From Gilvibacter sp. (GTDB taxonomy: Bacteria > Bacteroidota > Bacteroidia > Flavobacteriales > Flavobacteriaceae), in the NCBI RefSeq assembly GCF_013214815.1, contig NZ_JABSPU010000004.1:1-64000 (forward strand): a stretch of 64,000 nt of DNA, in the 5' to 3' direction. Below are positions 34,624 through 42,349 of this stretch, piece after piece. Both the position numbers and the translations under genes were made by a program. The number at the start of each line of letters is the position of its first letter. Position 1 is the first letter of the stretch. The notes under the pieces were generated by a model. The model worked only from the letters and a program-made list of their open reading frames with translations, did no database searches and was not told the DNA's origin.

Positions 34624-35379
34624 TTAAGCCGTTTTAACTTCTTCTTTGATCCAGTCGTATCCTTTCTCTTCTAGCTTAAGCGCTAAGTCCTTGTCTCCAG
34701 TCTTTACGATCTTCCCATCCATAAGTACGTGTACTTTATCTGGAACGATGTAGTCCAAAAGACGCTGGTAGTGCGTAATTACCAATACGGCATTGTTTTC
34801 GCTGCGGAGTTTATTCACCCCGTTTGCAACAATACGCAAGGCGTCAATGTCCAAACCAGAGTCCGTCTCATCCAAAATGGCCAACTTAGGCTCGAGCATA
34901 GCCATTTGGAAGATCTCGTTGCGCTTTTTCTCACCTCCGGAGAATCCTTCATTCAAGGAACGGGATAAGAACTTGCGATCAATTTCTAACAAGGCCGCTT
35001 TTTCGCGGATCTTCTTCAACATCTCGGCAGCAGGCATTTCTTCCATGCCTTGAGCTTTGCGTGTTTCATTGATGGCGGTCTTCACAAAGTTGGTTACCGA
35101 TACTCCCGGGATCTCTACCGGATACTGGAAAGAAAGGAACACTCCGTGATGAGCGCGCTCTTCCGGATCCAACTCTGAAATATCTTCTCCTTCTAACAGT
35201 AAGTTGCCTTCTGTCATTTCATAGTCCTCGTTTCCTGCGATCACAGAGGCCAAGGTACTTTTACCAGAACCGTTTGGACCCATGATAGCGTGTACCTCTC
35301 CGGCACCGATTTGCAGGTCAATTCCTTTTAGAATGTCTTTGTCTTCTACACTTGCGTGCAAATTTTCTATCTGTAACAT
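34624..35379 (-). CDS. sufC: Fe-S cluster assembly ATPase SufC
   Basis: ABC-type ATPase of the SufBCD complex, cytosolic. Motifs: Walker [10 protein letters not shown] (about residue 33), a Q-loop region [15 protein letters not shown] signature [10 protein letters not shown], and Walker [13 protein letters not shown]. The track start (35400) reads into the previous gene; the ATG at 35379 gives [17 protein letters not shown], as expected for SufC, one base after the upstream stop. Confidence 0.96.
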   Translation of the reverse strand: MLQIENLHASVEDKDILKGIDLQIGAGEVHAIMGPNGSGKSTLASVIAGNEDYEMTEGNLLLEGEDISELDPEERAHHGVFLSFQYPVEIPGVSVTNFVKTAINETRKAQGMEEMPAAEMLKKIREKAALLEIDRKFLSRSLNEGFSGGEKKRNEIFQMAMLEPKLAILDETDSGLDIDALRIVANGVNKLRSENNAVLVITHYQRLLDYIVPDKVHVLMDGKIVKTGDKDLALKLEEKGYDWIKEEVKTA

Positions 35380-35380
35380 C

Positions 35381-35743
35381 TTACTGATTTGTTTCTTCAA
35401 TTTCTATATCCGGTCCGACAGCCGTCGGGCTTACTTCTACAATTCTCTTGATAGTCAGGATGGAATCCCAACCTTCTGCATTGGCAGGTTTTGCCTCTAC
35501 CACAGCCTCCAGGGTTACCGGAACCATGTCAAAAGGCGTCTTTTGCCAATTCGCAGCCTTAGTGGCGAGTTCTTGAGTCATTGCATCGTTTTTGACCGTA
35601 TACATGACTTCATTTACTTCCAATACTGCATTGTCTTCAAAAAGCAAAAAGTTGCCTTTGTATTTTTTAGTGTCTGCAGATTGCTCTTCTGCACAGCTTG
35701 CCATTAGGGCAAATATGAAAAATAGAGTCGCTAGTTTTCTCAT
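35381..35743 (-). CDS. Unknown small lipoprotein between sufB and sufC
   Basis: 120 aa. Signal peptide with lipobox FALMASC (Cys at about 17), then a compact beta-rich domain ([34 protein letters not shown] in pieces; [26 protein letters not shown]) and an acidic tail (EIEETNQ). The pattern resembles small OB-like lipoproteins but I do not recognise the family with certainty. It is 2 bp after sufB and 1 bp before sufC, so it is a true operon member. Together with the META lipoprotein it makes two envelope proteins in a cytosolic Fe-S operon. Confidence 0.85.
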   Translation of the reverse strand: MRKLATLFFIFALMASCAEEQSADTKKYKGNFLLFEDNAVLEVNEVMYTVKNDAMTQELATKAANWQKTPFDMVPVTLEAVVEAKPANAEGWDSILTIKRIVEVSPTAVGPDIEIEETNQ

Positions 35744-35745
35744 GC

Positions 35746-37194
35746 TTATCCTACTGAGCCTTCTAGGCTGATTTCTAATAGTTTCTGAGCTTCCACAGCA
35801 AATTCCATCGGGAGTTTATTCAAAACTTCCTTGCTGAATCCATTCACGATAAGCGCGATCGCCTTTTCGGTATCAATACCGCGTTGGTTGCAGTAAAAGA
35901 TCTGGTCTTCCCCAATCTTACTCGTTGTCGCTTCGTGTTCTATGGTTGCTGATTTATTCTTTGCCTCAATGTATGGGAAGGTATGTGCTCCACACTCATT
36001 ACCCATCAAAAGCGAATCACACTGCGAGAAGTTACGCGCATTCTCCGCTCTGGAATTGATCTGCACCAATCCACGATACGAGTTCTGCGATTTCCCGGCA
36101 GAGATTCCTTTGGAGATGATCGTACTGCGGGTGTTCTTCCCGAGGTGGATCATTTTAGTTCCTGTATCTGCCTGCTGGTAATTGTTGGTCACGGCGATGG
36201 AGTAGAATTCTCCGATCGAGTTGTTCCCTTTAAGCACACAACTTGGGTATTTCCAGGTTACTGCGGATCCTGTTTCTACTTGCGTCCAGCTGATCTTGGC
36301 ATTGGTCTCACAAAGTCCGCGCTTGGTCACAAAGTTGAAAACCCCACCTTTTCCGTCTTTTCCTCCAGGATACCAGTTTTGCACGGTGCTGTACTTAATT
36401 TCGGCATCGTCCAAGGCAATGAGTTCTACCACTGCGGCGTGCAATTGGTTCTCATCACGCGATGGTGCGGTACATCCTTCCAAGTAACTTACGTAAGAAC
36501 CTTCATCAGCAATTACCAAAGTTCTTTCAAACTGTCCGGTTCCGGCCTGATTGATTCTAAAATAAGTGGAAAGCTCCATGGGGCATCTAACACCCTTTGG
36601 GATATAACAGAAGGATCCGTCACTAAATACTGCCGAATTCAAAGCAGCGTAGAAGTTGTCTCGCTGTGGAACCACAGATCCGATATACTTCTTGACTAGT
36701 TCCGGATGCTCTTGGATGGCTTCTGAGATGGAACAGAAAATAATTCCCTTCTCTGCCAAAGTCTCTTTGAAAGTTGTGGCTACAGAAACAGAGTCCATTA
36801 CGATGTCTACGGCAACTCCGGCAAGCTTCTTTTGCTCTTCCAAGGAGATTCCGAGTTTGTTGAAAGTCTCCAACAATTCAGGATCTACTTCATCCAAGCT
36901 CTCGTATTTGGCCTTCTTTGCAGGGGCCGAATAATAAGAAATGGCTTGAAAATCGGGTTTGTCGTAGTTCACATTGGCCCAGTCTGGCTCTTCCATTTCT
37001 TGCCAATAACGAAAAGCCTCTAGACGCCATTCGGTCATCCACTCGGGCTCTTCCTTCTTTTTAGAAATGGCGCGAACAATATCTTCGTTCAATCCCACAG
37101 GAAAGGTATCGGACTCAATATCGGTATAGAATCCGTACTCGTACTCTTTAGTCTCGAGTTCCTTTTTTAAATCGTCTTCAGTAAACTTATTCAT
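35746..37194 (-). CDS. sufB: Fe-S cluster assembly protein SufB
   Basis: 482 aa scaffold subunit on which nascent clusters form. Typical features: [13 protein letters not shown] near the N-terminus, [38 protein letters not shown], and the C-terminal SufBD core ending [22 protein letters not shown]. The cysteine-rich motif positions are preserved. Second gene of the operon, 18 bp after sufA. Confidence 0.97.
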   Translation of the reverse strand: MNKFTEDDLKKELETKEYEYGFYTDIESDTFPVGLNEDIVRAISKKKEEPEWMTEWRLEAFRYWQEMEEPDWANVNYDKPDFQAISYYSAPAKKAKYESLDEVDPELLETFNKLGISLEEQKKLAGVAVDIVMDSVSVATTFKETLAEKGIIFCSISEAIQEHPELVKKYIGSVVPQRDNFYAALNSAVFSDGSFCYIPKGVRCPMELSTYFRINQAGTGQFERTLVIADEGSYVSYLEGCTAPSRDENQLHAAVVELIALDDAEIKYSTVQNWYPGGKDGKGGVFNFVTKRGLCETNAKISWTQVETGSAVTWKYPSCVLKGNNSIGEFYSIAVTNNYQQADTGTKMIHLGKNTRSTIISKGISAGKSQNSYRGLVQINSRAENARNFSQCDSLLMGNECGAHTFPYIEAKNKSATIEHEATTSKIGEDQIFYCNQRGIDTEKAIALIVNGFSKEVLNKLPMEFAVEAQKLLEISLEGSVG

Positions 37195-37212
37195 GGATTG
37201 ATTGCTTAAAAA

Positions 37213-37542
37213 TTAGAGCGAAAAGCTTTCGCCGCAGCCACAGGTTCTGTTAGCGTTGGGGTTATTGAATACAAAGCCTTTGCCGTTGAGTCCTCCGCTG
37301 TATTCCAAGGTGGTTCCCACCAAGTACAGGAAGCTGCGCTTGTCTACCAAGATGCGAACAGCATTGTCTTCAAAGATCTTGTCTTCATCCGCTTTGCTGT
37401 TGTCAAATTTGAGTTCATAGGACAAGCCAGAACAGCCACCACTTTTCACGCCTACGCGCACAAAATCTGTAGTAGCGTTAAAGCCCTCTTCTTGCATGAG
37501 TTGGGCTAGTTTGGTTTTTGCGATATCACTTACTTTGATCAT
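37213..37542 (-). CDS. sufA: A-type Fe-S carrier (SufA/IscA/HesB family)
   Basis: 109 aa. The three cluster-binding cysteines are in the standard places: SGGCSGLSYEL (about residue 37) and TCGCGESFSL at the C-terminus. It carries clusters from SufBCD to target proteins. First gene of the SUF operon, with a perfect -7 box TATATTTG 30 nt upstream of the ATG (37572-37579, minus strand). Confidence 0.95.
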   Translation of the reverse strand: MIKVSDIAKTKLAQLMQEEGFNATTDFVRVGVKSGGCSGLSYELKFDNSKADEDKIFEDNAVRILVDKRSFLYLVGTTLEYSGGLNGKGFVFNNPNANRTCGCGESFSL

Positions 37543-37571
37543 TCCTCTATAGACTGATTGTAAATTGTATG

Positions 37572-37579
37572 CAAATATA
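37572..37579 (-). promoter_or_regulatory. Putative -7 element (TATATTTG) of the SUF operon
   Basis: Exact TAnnTTTG match on the minus strand, 30 nt before the sufA ATG. The region above it is A/T-rich with no clear IscR-like inverted repeat; the -33 box is only GTTA. Confidence 0.55.
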
Positions 37580-37657
37580 CGGCAAAACGCGCTGTGTTTA
37601 ACGTTTTAACATATTATTAAAGCGCATGGAATAATAAGGGTTTTCGATGATTCTGAC

Positions 37658-38737
37658 CTAGAATTCCGCGAAGCGATCGTCGAAGATAAAATTGTCGTCT
37701 GTCAGGGTTTTTAGAAAGGCGATGATCTGGGCTTTTTCTGCCTCAGTCAAAGGGATTCCCAAACTGCCGTCGGCGTTGCGCAATAGTGGGTCTAAGGTTG
37801 GGCTGTCAACGATGCCGTCGGAATAATGATCCAATACAGCCTCCAGATCTGGAATCCGACCGTCATGCATATAAGGGAAAGTCGCCTCAATATTACGGAG
37901 GCTCGGTACTTTGAATTTCAGGCTATCGCTAGGTTGTCCCGTAACGCGATAGCGCCCGATATCATTGAATTCAGGATCAATGCTCAGGCCATTGTTTCTA
38001 TAAGTTTGATCCGTTTGTAACACTCCAGAATGACAGCTGGAACACTTGGCTTCAAAGAGGCCTAAACCAGCTGTTTCGTCCGAGGTGAGGGTGGTTCCGT
38101 CGTTGCGTAAAAAGCGGTCGTACTTGCTATCTGCAGAGACCATCATCAGCATGAATTGAGACAACGCTTTTAAAATATTATCTGGGTCTATTTGCCCGTT
38201 GTCAAAGGCCGCAGCAAACATTTCAACATACTCAGGATCTTGACTCAGCGTAGTCACAATATTGTTGAAGGTATTGTTCATTTCGACCTCAGCGGTGATG
38301 GGTATAATTGGCTGAGCATCCAAGTGCCCAGCAGCGCCATCCCAGGTGAATTCTTGCATAAAAGCCAAATTGTGAAGCGGTTGCGCATTGCGTTTCCCAA
38401 TGGCGCCATTAACGCCGTGACTCGTAATGTGAGTATGGTGGGTAAAGGCAAAGGCTTGGATGTGACAGAATCCGCAGGAAACCACGCCATCAGAGGCCAA
38501 ACGTCCATCATAAAACAGCTTTTTACCAAGCACAAAACCGTTTTGAGTAGGTGGGTTTTGGCTCAGGTCGTACGTAAGATCCGGGAAGTAATCTGGGATT
38601 TCCAAAGTCAGCGCTACATCTACTTCTAGGGTCTCCTCTAAAGGGTCTTCAGCCACCGGCGCATCCTCATAGGGCTCGTTCTCCCCACAGGCGCTCAAAA
38701 GCACAATTAGAAATAATATGTAAAACTGTTTGATCAT
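37658..38737 (-). CDS. MauG/MbnH-like dihaem cytochrome c peroxidase family lipoprotein
   Basis: 359 aa lipoprotein (lipobox LLSACGEN). Two c-type haem sites, CGFCH (about residue 88) and CSSCH (about 232), with the family segments KLFYDGRLASDG, SCGFCHIQAFAF, GKRNAQPLHNLAF and FPYMHDGR. This is the CcpA/MauG/MbnH superfamily: some members reduce H2O2, others use bis-Fe(IV) haem to oxidise protein side chains. The gene just upstream (3 bp gap) encodes an MbnP-family protein. In methanotrophs MbnH converts an MbnP tryptophan to kynurenine, which is needed for copper binding. By analogy this enzyme is more likely an MbnH-type modifier than a classical peroxidase. It would be anchored in the envelope. 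Confidence 0.88.
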   Translation of the reverse strand: MIKQFYILFLIVLLSACGENEPYEDAPVAEDPLEETLEVDVALTLEIPDYFPDLTYDLSQNPPTQNGFVLGKKLFYDGRLASDGVVSCGFCHIQAFAFTHHTHITSHGVNGAIGKRNAQPLHNLAFMQEFTWDGAAGHLDAQPIIPITAEVEMNNTFNNIVTTLSQDPEYVEMFAAAFDNGQIDPDNILKALSQFMLMMVSADSKYDRFLRNDGTTLTSDETAGLGLFEAKCSSCHSGVLQTDQTYRNNGLSIDPEFNDIGRYRVTGQPSDSLKFKVPSLRNIEATFPYMHDGRIPDLEAVLDHYSDGIVDSPTLDPLLRNADGSLGIPLTEAEKAQIIAFLKTLTDDNFIFDDRFAEF

Positions 38738-38740
38738 GTT

Positions 38741-39487
38741 TTACTCTGTGGAAAAGGCTGTTGAAATATTACTGGCAATGATCGGTGCATAAACAGGGTC
38801 TACCTGAATATCATCCTTCTCCTGCAATGAAAAACTCTGAAGTCCGGCATCAAAAACTCGGGCAACATCAAATATGAGATTCACATTGTTGGTGTTATCG
38901 TTCACAGAGATGTCCGTGGACAGATCCAACTCAATAGTCTTATAATTGTCTAAAGTAGTTCCGTGGGAACCTACGTGAATGATAAAAGGTGCGTCAGTAC
39001 TAGTGTCTGTGTCATAATCCCCTTCAAATTTGATGAATTTATAACCTGCTGACCAGCTCCAAAGCATGCCTGTTTCTTCCGCAGTTGGAATAAAATTATT
39101 GACTCCGTTAAGTGGATAGTTGGATTGATCCACCCCAAAACCGAAACGGATCTTAGAGTATTTGCGCCCTTCAACTTCTGGGATGCTTAAGGTCTTGCTG
39201 CCGTTATCGGCTTCATTTACTACAAAATAGCTTTCACTTTGAGGCACAACAAATTCTTGTCCATTGGAACCAATAAGCACAATGTCGCTGATGATATACT
39301 TTAACTCGTTTACGCGATAAGATTCGCCAGAAGCGTTGGTATAGGTTTGTGAGGACAATATCAGATCATTGCCTGCAACTTGATTTTTAAATACGAGATT
39401 AACCTCCCCAGGAGCAGCCTGATTGTCATCTGATTTACAGCTAATTAAAGCTGCAACGGCAAAGGTTAAAAGGAATATCTTTTTCAT
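38741..39487 (-). CDS. MbnP-family (copper-binding type) lipoprotein
   Basis: 248 aa lipoprotein (lipobox AALISCKSDD). The domain shows family marks: VNLVFKNQVAGN, YRVNELKYIISDIVL, YFVVNEADNGSKTLSIPEVEGRKYSKIRFGFGVD (in parts), the WSWSAGYKFIKFEG tryptophan motif (about residues 140-155) and FIIHVGSH. MbnP proteins bind copper in the periplasm after a tryptophan is turned into kynurenine by MbnH; one W of the WSW motif is the natural candidate here. Histidine in IHVGSHG is a plausible copper ligand. The start shares a base with the preceding stop (TAATG), and the dihaem partner follows after 3 bp, so the two are surely co-expressed. Confidence 0.87.
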   Translation of the reverse strand: MKKIFLLTFAVAALISCKSDDNQAAPGEVNLVFKNQVAGNDLILSSQTYTNASGESYRVNELKYIISDIVLIGSNGQEFVVPQSESYFVVNEADNGSKTLSIPEVEGRKYSKIRFGFGVDQSNYPLNGVNNFIPTAEETGMLWSWSAGYKFIKFEGDYDTDTSTDAPFIIHVGSHGTTLDNYKTIELDLSTDISVNDNTNNVNLIFDVARVFDAGLQSFSLQEKDDIQVDPVYAPIIASNISTAFSTE

Positions 39488-40884
39488 TATTTATACTTTA
39501 CAATCAAGGCGTCTTTCCCGCCTTTGTTTAAACTAATATCGCCGTCAGAGCTGTCTGTATCGCCAACAACAATCAGTGCATTGGCACCAATAGGAGCGCA
39601 GTCGTTAAAGAGTTCAACTCCAGAACCGCCTCTGCTGTCTTGCCAAACCAAACTTCCTGAGGCTGTGGTCATAATAACCCATGCATCATTTTGGCCTTGA
39701 TTGATTCCGACTTGACCATCGCTACTTCTCGTAGTACCAGCCATAATGAGCTCTCCTGTGCCCATTTGATTCACTGCACGAGCCGACTCAAATAAGCTGC
39801 CTCCGTAGCTTTCTTCCCAGAGGAAGTTTCCGCTACTGTCAAAGGCCACCGCCCAAAGATCGGCATTGCCTTTAGGTGAAGAAACATCACCATCAGCACT
39901 GCGGCTGTCACCCACCATTACGTAAGTTCCCGGAGCAGATTCTACCAAACCATAGGCAATGTCAATTTCAGAGCCGCCAAAGGATTTTTCCCAAACCAGA
40001 TCTCCACTGTCGTTGATCTTTACGGCCCAATAGTCATAACTTCCTTTAGGATTGGTAACGTCAAAGTCATCGCTTTCTGAGGCTCCAGTCATCAGAAATC
40101 CTCCGTCTTGTGTTTGCAATACCTGATAGCTTCTGTCGTTATTGGTTCCGCCAAAGAAGCGTCTCCAAATGAGTTGGCCGTTGGCATCCAATCGCATGCC
40201 CCAGAACTCTCCCACTCCGTGCTTAGGTGCTGCTGAAGGAGCACTGGCAAAGCCGTCGTTTCCGGCGCCACCGCTGGCAGTAATGTCTAAAAATCCGCTT
40301 ACAAAATAGCCTCCGTCCGTAGTTTGAATCACGGAACTGGCCTGATCGCTACCCGCAAAACCATAACTCTGTTGCCATTGTACATCGCCGGAAGCTGAAA
40401 GTTTTACGATCCAATAATCTTGAAAGCCTGCATTTTCTGTGGCATCACCATCAGAAGATCGGCTAAACCCAGCTACCGCAAAACCACCATCGGTAGTTTC
40501 TATGATATCTGCCCCGCGATCATCGGAAGAACCACCATAAGTTCGGCTCCAAATTATTGCGCCGTTGGCATCGAGTTTCAAAACCCAATAGTCGCTGTCT
40601 GTTGCAGTTTTATCTGTTATATCGCCGTCATTGCTTTGGGTGTATCCCAAAACGGCAAAGCCTCCGTCTGTGGTGGTTACTACGGCATTAGCAATATCGT
40701 CTCCGGAGCCACCATAGGTGAATTGCCAGTCAACCACACCTTCAAAGTCGGCGGTCTGTCCACTGTCGTCAGTGGTGTCATCCGTTTGTCCGCTGTCGTC
40801 TGTATTGTCCGCAGGCAGATCGCTCTCAGAACAGCCGCCCAGGACAAAAACCAACAATAATATGTACCAATATTTGCGAATCAT
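39487..40884 (-). CDS. Seven-repeat propeller-like surface lipoprotein
   Basis: 465 aa. Lipobox VLGGCSESD, an Asp/Gly/Thr-rich spacer with an internal repeat (DDSGQTDDTTDDSGQT), then seven repeats of about 58 residues of the form W..(S/T)(Y/F)GGS..D.A..V..T.DGGF.V.G.S.S.DGD(V/I)....G..DYW.VKL...G. Each repeat resembles a beta-propeller blade with calcium-like DGD loops. The last reads NDCAPIGANALIVVGDTDSSDGD and ends KDALIVKYK. No enzyme motif is visible, so a binding or scaffold role on the cell surface is likely. It abuts the choice-of-anchor-B gene with no gap and overlaps the MbnP start by one base, so it belongs to the MbnP/MbnH operon. Confidence 0.85.
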   Translation of the reverse strand: MIRKYWYILLLVFVLGGCSESDLPADNTDDSGQTDDTTDDSGQTADFEGVVDWQFTYGGSGDDIANAVVTTTDGGFAVLGYTQSNDGDITDKTATDSDYWVLKLDANGAIIWSRTYGGSSDDRGADIIETTDGGFAVAGFSRSSDGDATENAGFQDYWIVKLSASGDVQWQQSYGFAGSDQASSVIQTTDGGYFVSGFLDITASGGAGNDGFASAPSAAPKHGVGEFWGMRLDANGQLIWRRFFGGTNNDRSYQVLQTQDGGFLMTGASESDDFDVTNPKGSYDYWAVKINDSGDLVWEKSFGGSEIDIAYGLVESAPGTYVMVGDSRSADGDVSSPKGNADLWAVAFDSSGNFLWEESYGGSLFESARAVNQMGTGELIMAGTTRSSDGQVGINQGQNDAWVIMTTASGSLVWQDSRGGSGVELFNDCAPIGANALIVVGDTDSSDGDISLNKGGKDALIVKYK

Positions 40885-42300
40885 CTATCGTTTCATCAGT
40901 TTTTGAACGGCTGCATCATTTACCTGAAGCACGTAAAATCCAGCAGATAGACCACTAACATCAATATTGATCGCGTCAAGGCCATTTGTGAATTCTAAGT
41001 CTTTAACCAACTGTCCTGTGAGGTTAAAGATCTGAACATGCTCAATTGGGGCGCCGTATTGAACCGTTAGTTGTTCTTGCATTGGATTCGGATAAGCCAT
41101 TGCCTCTAAGATCTCTTGATCAACAGTACTTAGAACACTATTATCTCGAACTAAAAAGAATCCATTGTCTTGATCGGAAACCACGATGTTTCCACTCTCA
41201 AAGAATGGATAGACATTCCAGGATCCATTTCCAGTACCAGCACTATCGCTGCTTGGCCAGGTGTCAAAATAGTGGGATTCCACTATCGTTCCGGAGTCAA
41301 TCCCAGTGAGGTCTAGAATACGCAATCCCGCGCGGTAACTCGCTAAATAGAATTGATCCCCAACAACATATCCGTTGTGGTCTGTGGATGGATTTTGACT
41401 GAAATAATTAAAGGCAAATTCTGGATTGTCCAGGTCAGACACATCAAAAATGATTGTTTTTGTTTCAAATCCGAAGATGATCTCATCTACCTCATCAGCC
41501 AATAAGAAATAACGCTGATCTTCTGTCAGCCAACCCTGGTGAGTATATCCAATGTCACTGTAGTTCACTGCCGAAAGTAAGATGGGATTGTCCTTGTCAG
41601 TCACATCAACAATAACAACTACGTCTTCATTGCTTCCAAAGAAGAGTTCTTTTCCTGTGTGTGTGCCGTCAGGTCCACTGTAGGTAACAATTTGCGCATC
41701 GTGGGTATAACCGCTATCGGCATAACCTCGCGCAAACTGAGGGCTTAATGGAGATTGAATGTTGACCATATGAATTCCACCACTAAAGGTGTCGGTTCCT
41801 ATGGCGTAGGCAAAGCCTGTGTCTTCATTGATGGCAATATTGTGTGCGCTTCCAAATCCTGAGTAATGCGCATCTTCATCAAAGATGACCGGAGGACTAC
41901 TCACAGTTCTAAGTCGGGTCAGATCAAATACCTGCATACCGTGACCGTCAGCTTCACTGACAATAAAGGCGTGGTTGGCATAGACCTTAATATCGCGCCA
42001 AATGCTCGGGTCGGTAAAGGTGGGAAGCTTTCCTAAGTAGACTACATCCAAGGGATCGGTCACATCTACAAAGGCAGTTCCGTTACTCAGACCAATAATG
42101 GCGTATTCACCACCGGTTTCCGGATCGGTCCAACCCCAATTGTCATTGGCCAAACTGGCATCGAAGTCGGTTAAGGGAATTCGATCCATCAAATCGAGGC
42201 CTTCACAAGGAAAACCATCGGCAGAACCAGATTCACAAGGGATCTGGCCCATGACCAGATTAGTGCTTATAAAAAGCAGCGCGAGTAATGTCTTTTTCAT
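40885..42300 (-). CDS. Choice-of-anchor-B family protein with T9SS sorting domain
   Basis: 471 aa. Signal peptide (MKKTLLALLFISTNLVMGQ), then the choice-of-anchor-B domain made of LVIVD-like blades (FVDVTDPLDVVYLGKLPT, WRDIKVYANHAFIVSEADGHGMQVFDLTRL, GSAHNIAINEDTGFAYAIGT, THDAQIVTYSGPD, YTHQGWLTEDQRYFLLADE, DHNGYVVGDQFYLASYRAGLRI). Several invariant histidines (GHGM, SAHN, THDA, THQGW, DHNGY) could bind metal. The last about 75 residues are a type A Por-secretion domain (AYPNPMQEQLTV..., GFYVLQVNDAAVQKLMKR), so it is exported by T9SS. It is a tandem paralogue of the next gene, which is instead a lipoprotein. Confidence 0.9.
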   Translation of the reverse strand: MKKTLLALLFISTNLVMGQIPCESGSADGFPCEGLDLMDRIPLTDFDASLANDNWGWTDPETGGEYAIIGLSNGTAFVDVTDPLDVVYLGKLPTFTDPSIWRDIKVYANHAFIVSEADGHGMQVFDLTRLRTVSSPPVIFDEDAHYSGFGSAHNIAINEDTGFAYAIGTDTFSGGIHMVNIQSPLSPQFARGYADSGYTHDAQIVTYSGPDGTHTGKELFFGSNEDVVVIVDVTDKDNPILLSAVNYSDIGYTHQGWLTEDQRYFLLADEVDEIIFGFETKTIIFDVSDLDNPEFAFNYFSQNPSTDHNGYVVGDQFYLASYRAGLRILDLTGIDSGTIVESHYFDTWPSSDSAGTGNGSWNVYPFFESGNIVVSDQDNGFFLVRDNSVLSTVDQEILEAMAYPNPMQEQLTVQYGAPIEHVQIFNLTGQLVKDLEFTNGLDAINIDVSGLSAGFYVLQVNDAAVQKLMKR

Positions 42301-42349
42301 GAAATAGCAATTAGTATGCTAATTTAAAACAAATTAGTCGGGTCTTACC

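Noticed and set aside
35983-36699. 238-codon plus-strand ORF
   Set aside because: Wholly antisense to sufB; composition (repeated S, C, V, H) is that of a reverse-frame shadow and no family motif is present.
37658-38737. Straight annotation as cytochrome c peroxidase for H2O2 detoxification
   Set aside because: Adjacency to an MbnP-type protein makes a MauG/MbnH-type protein modifier more likely; the peroxidase label would mislead.
40738-40810. Short direct DNA repeat near the lipoprotein start, considered as a CRISPR-like or mobile-element repeat
   Set aside because: It encodes the DDSGQT..DDSGQT spacer in frame, so it is an in-gene tandem duplication.
40718-40906. ORF with repeated VCPLSSV in the lipoprotein spacer
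   Set aside because: Mirror of the Asp/Gly/Thr repeat of the seven-repeat lipoprotein; low-complexity shadow.
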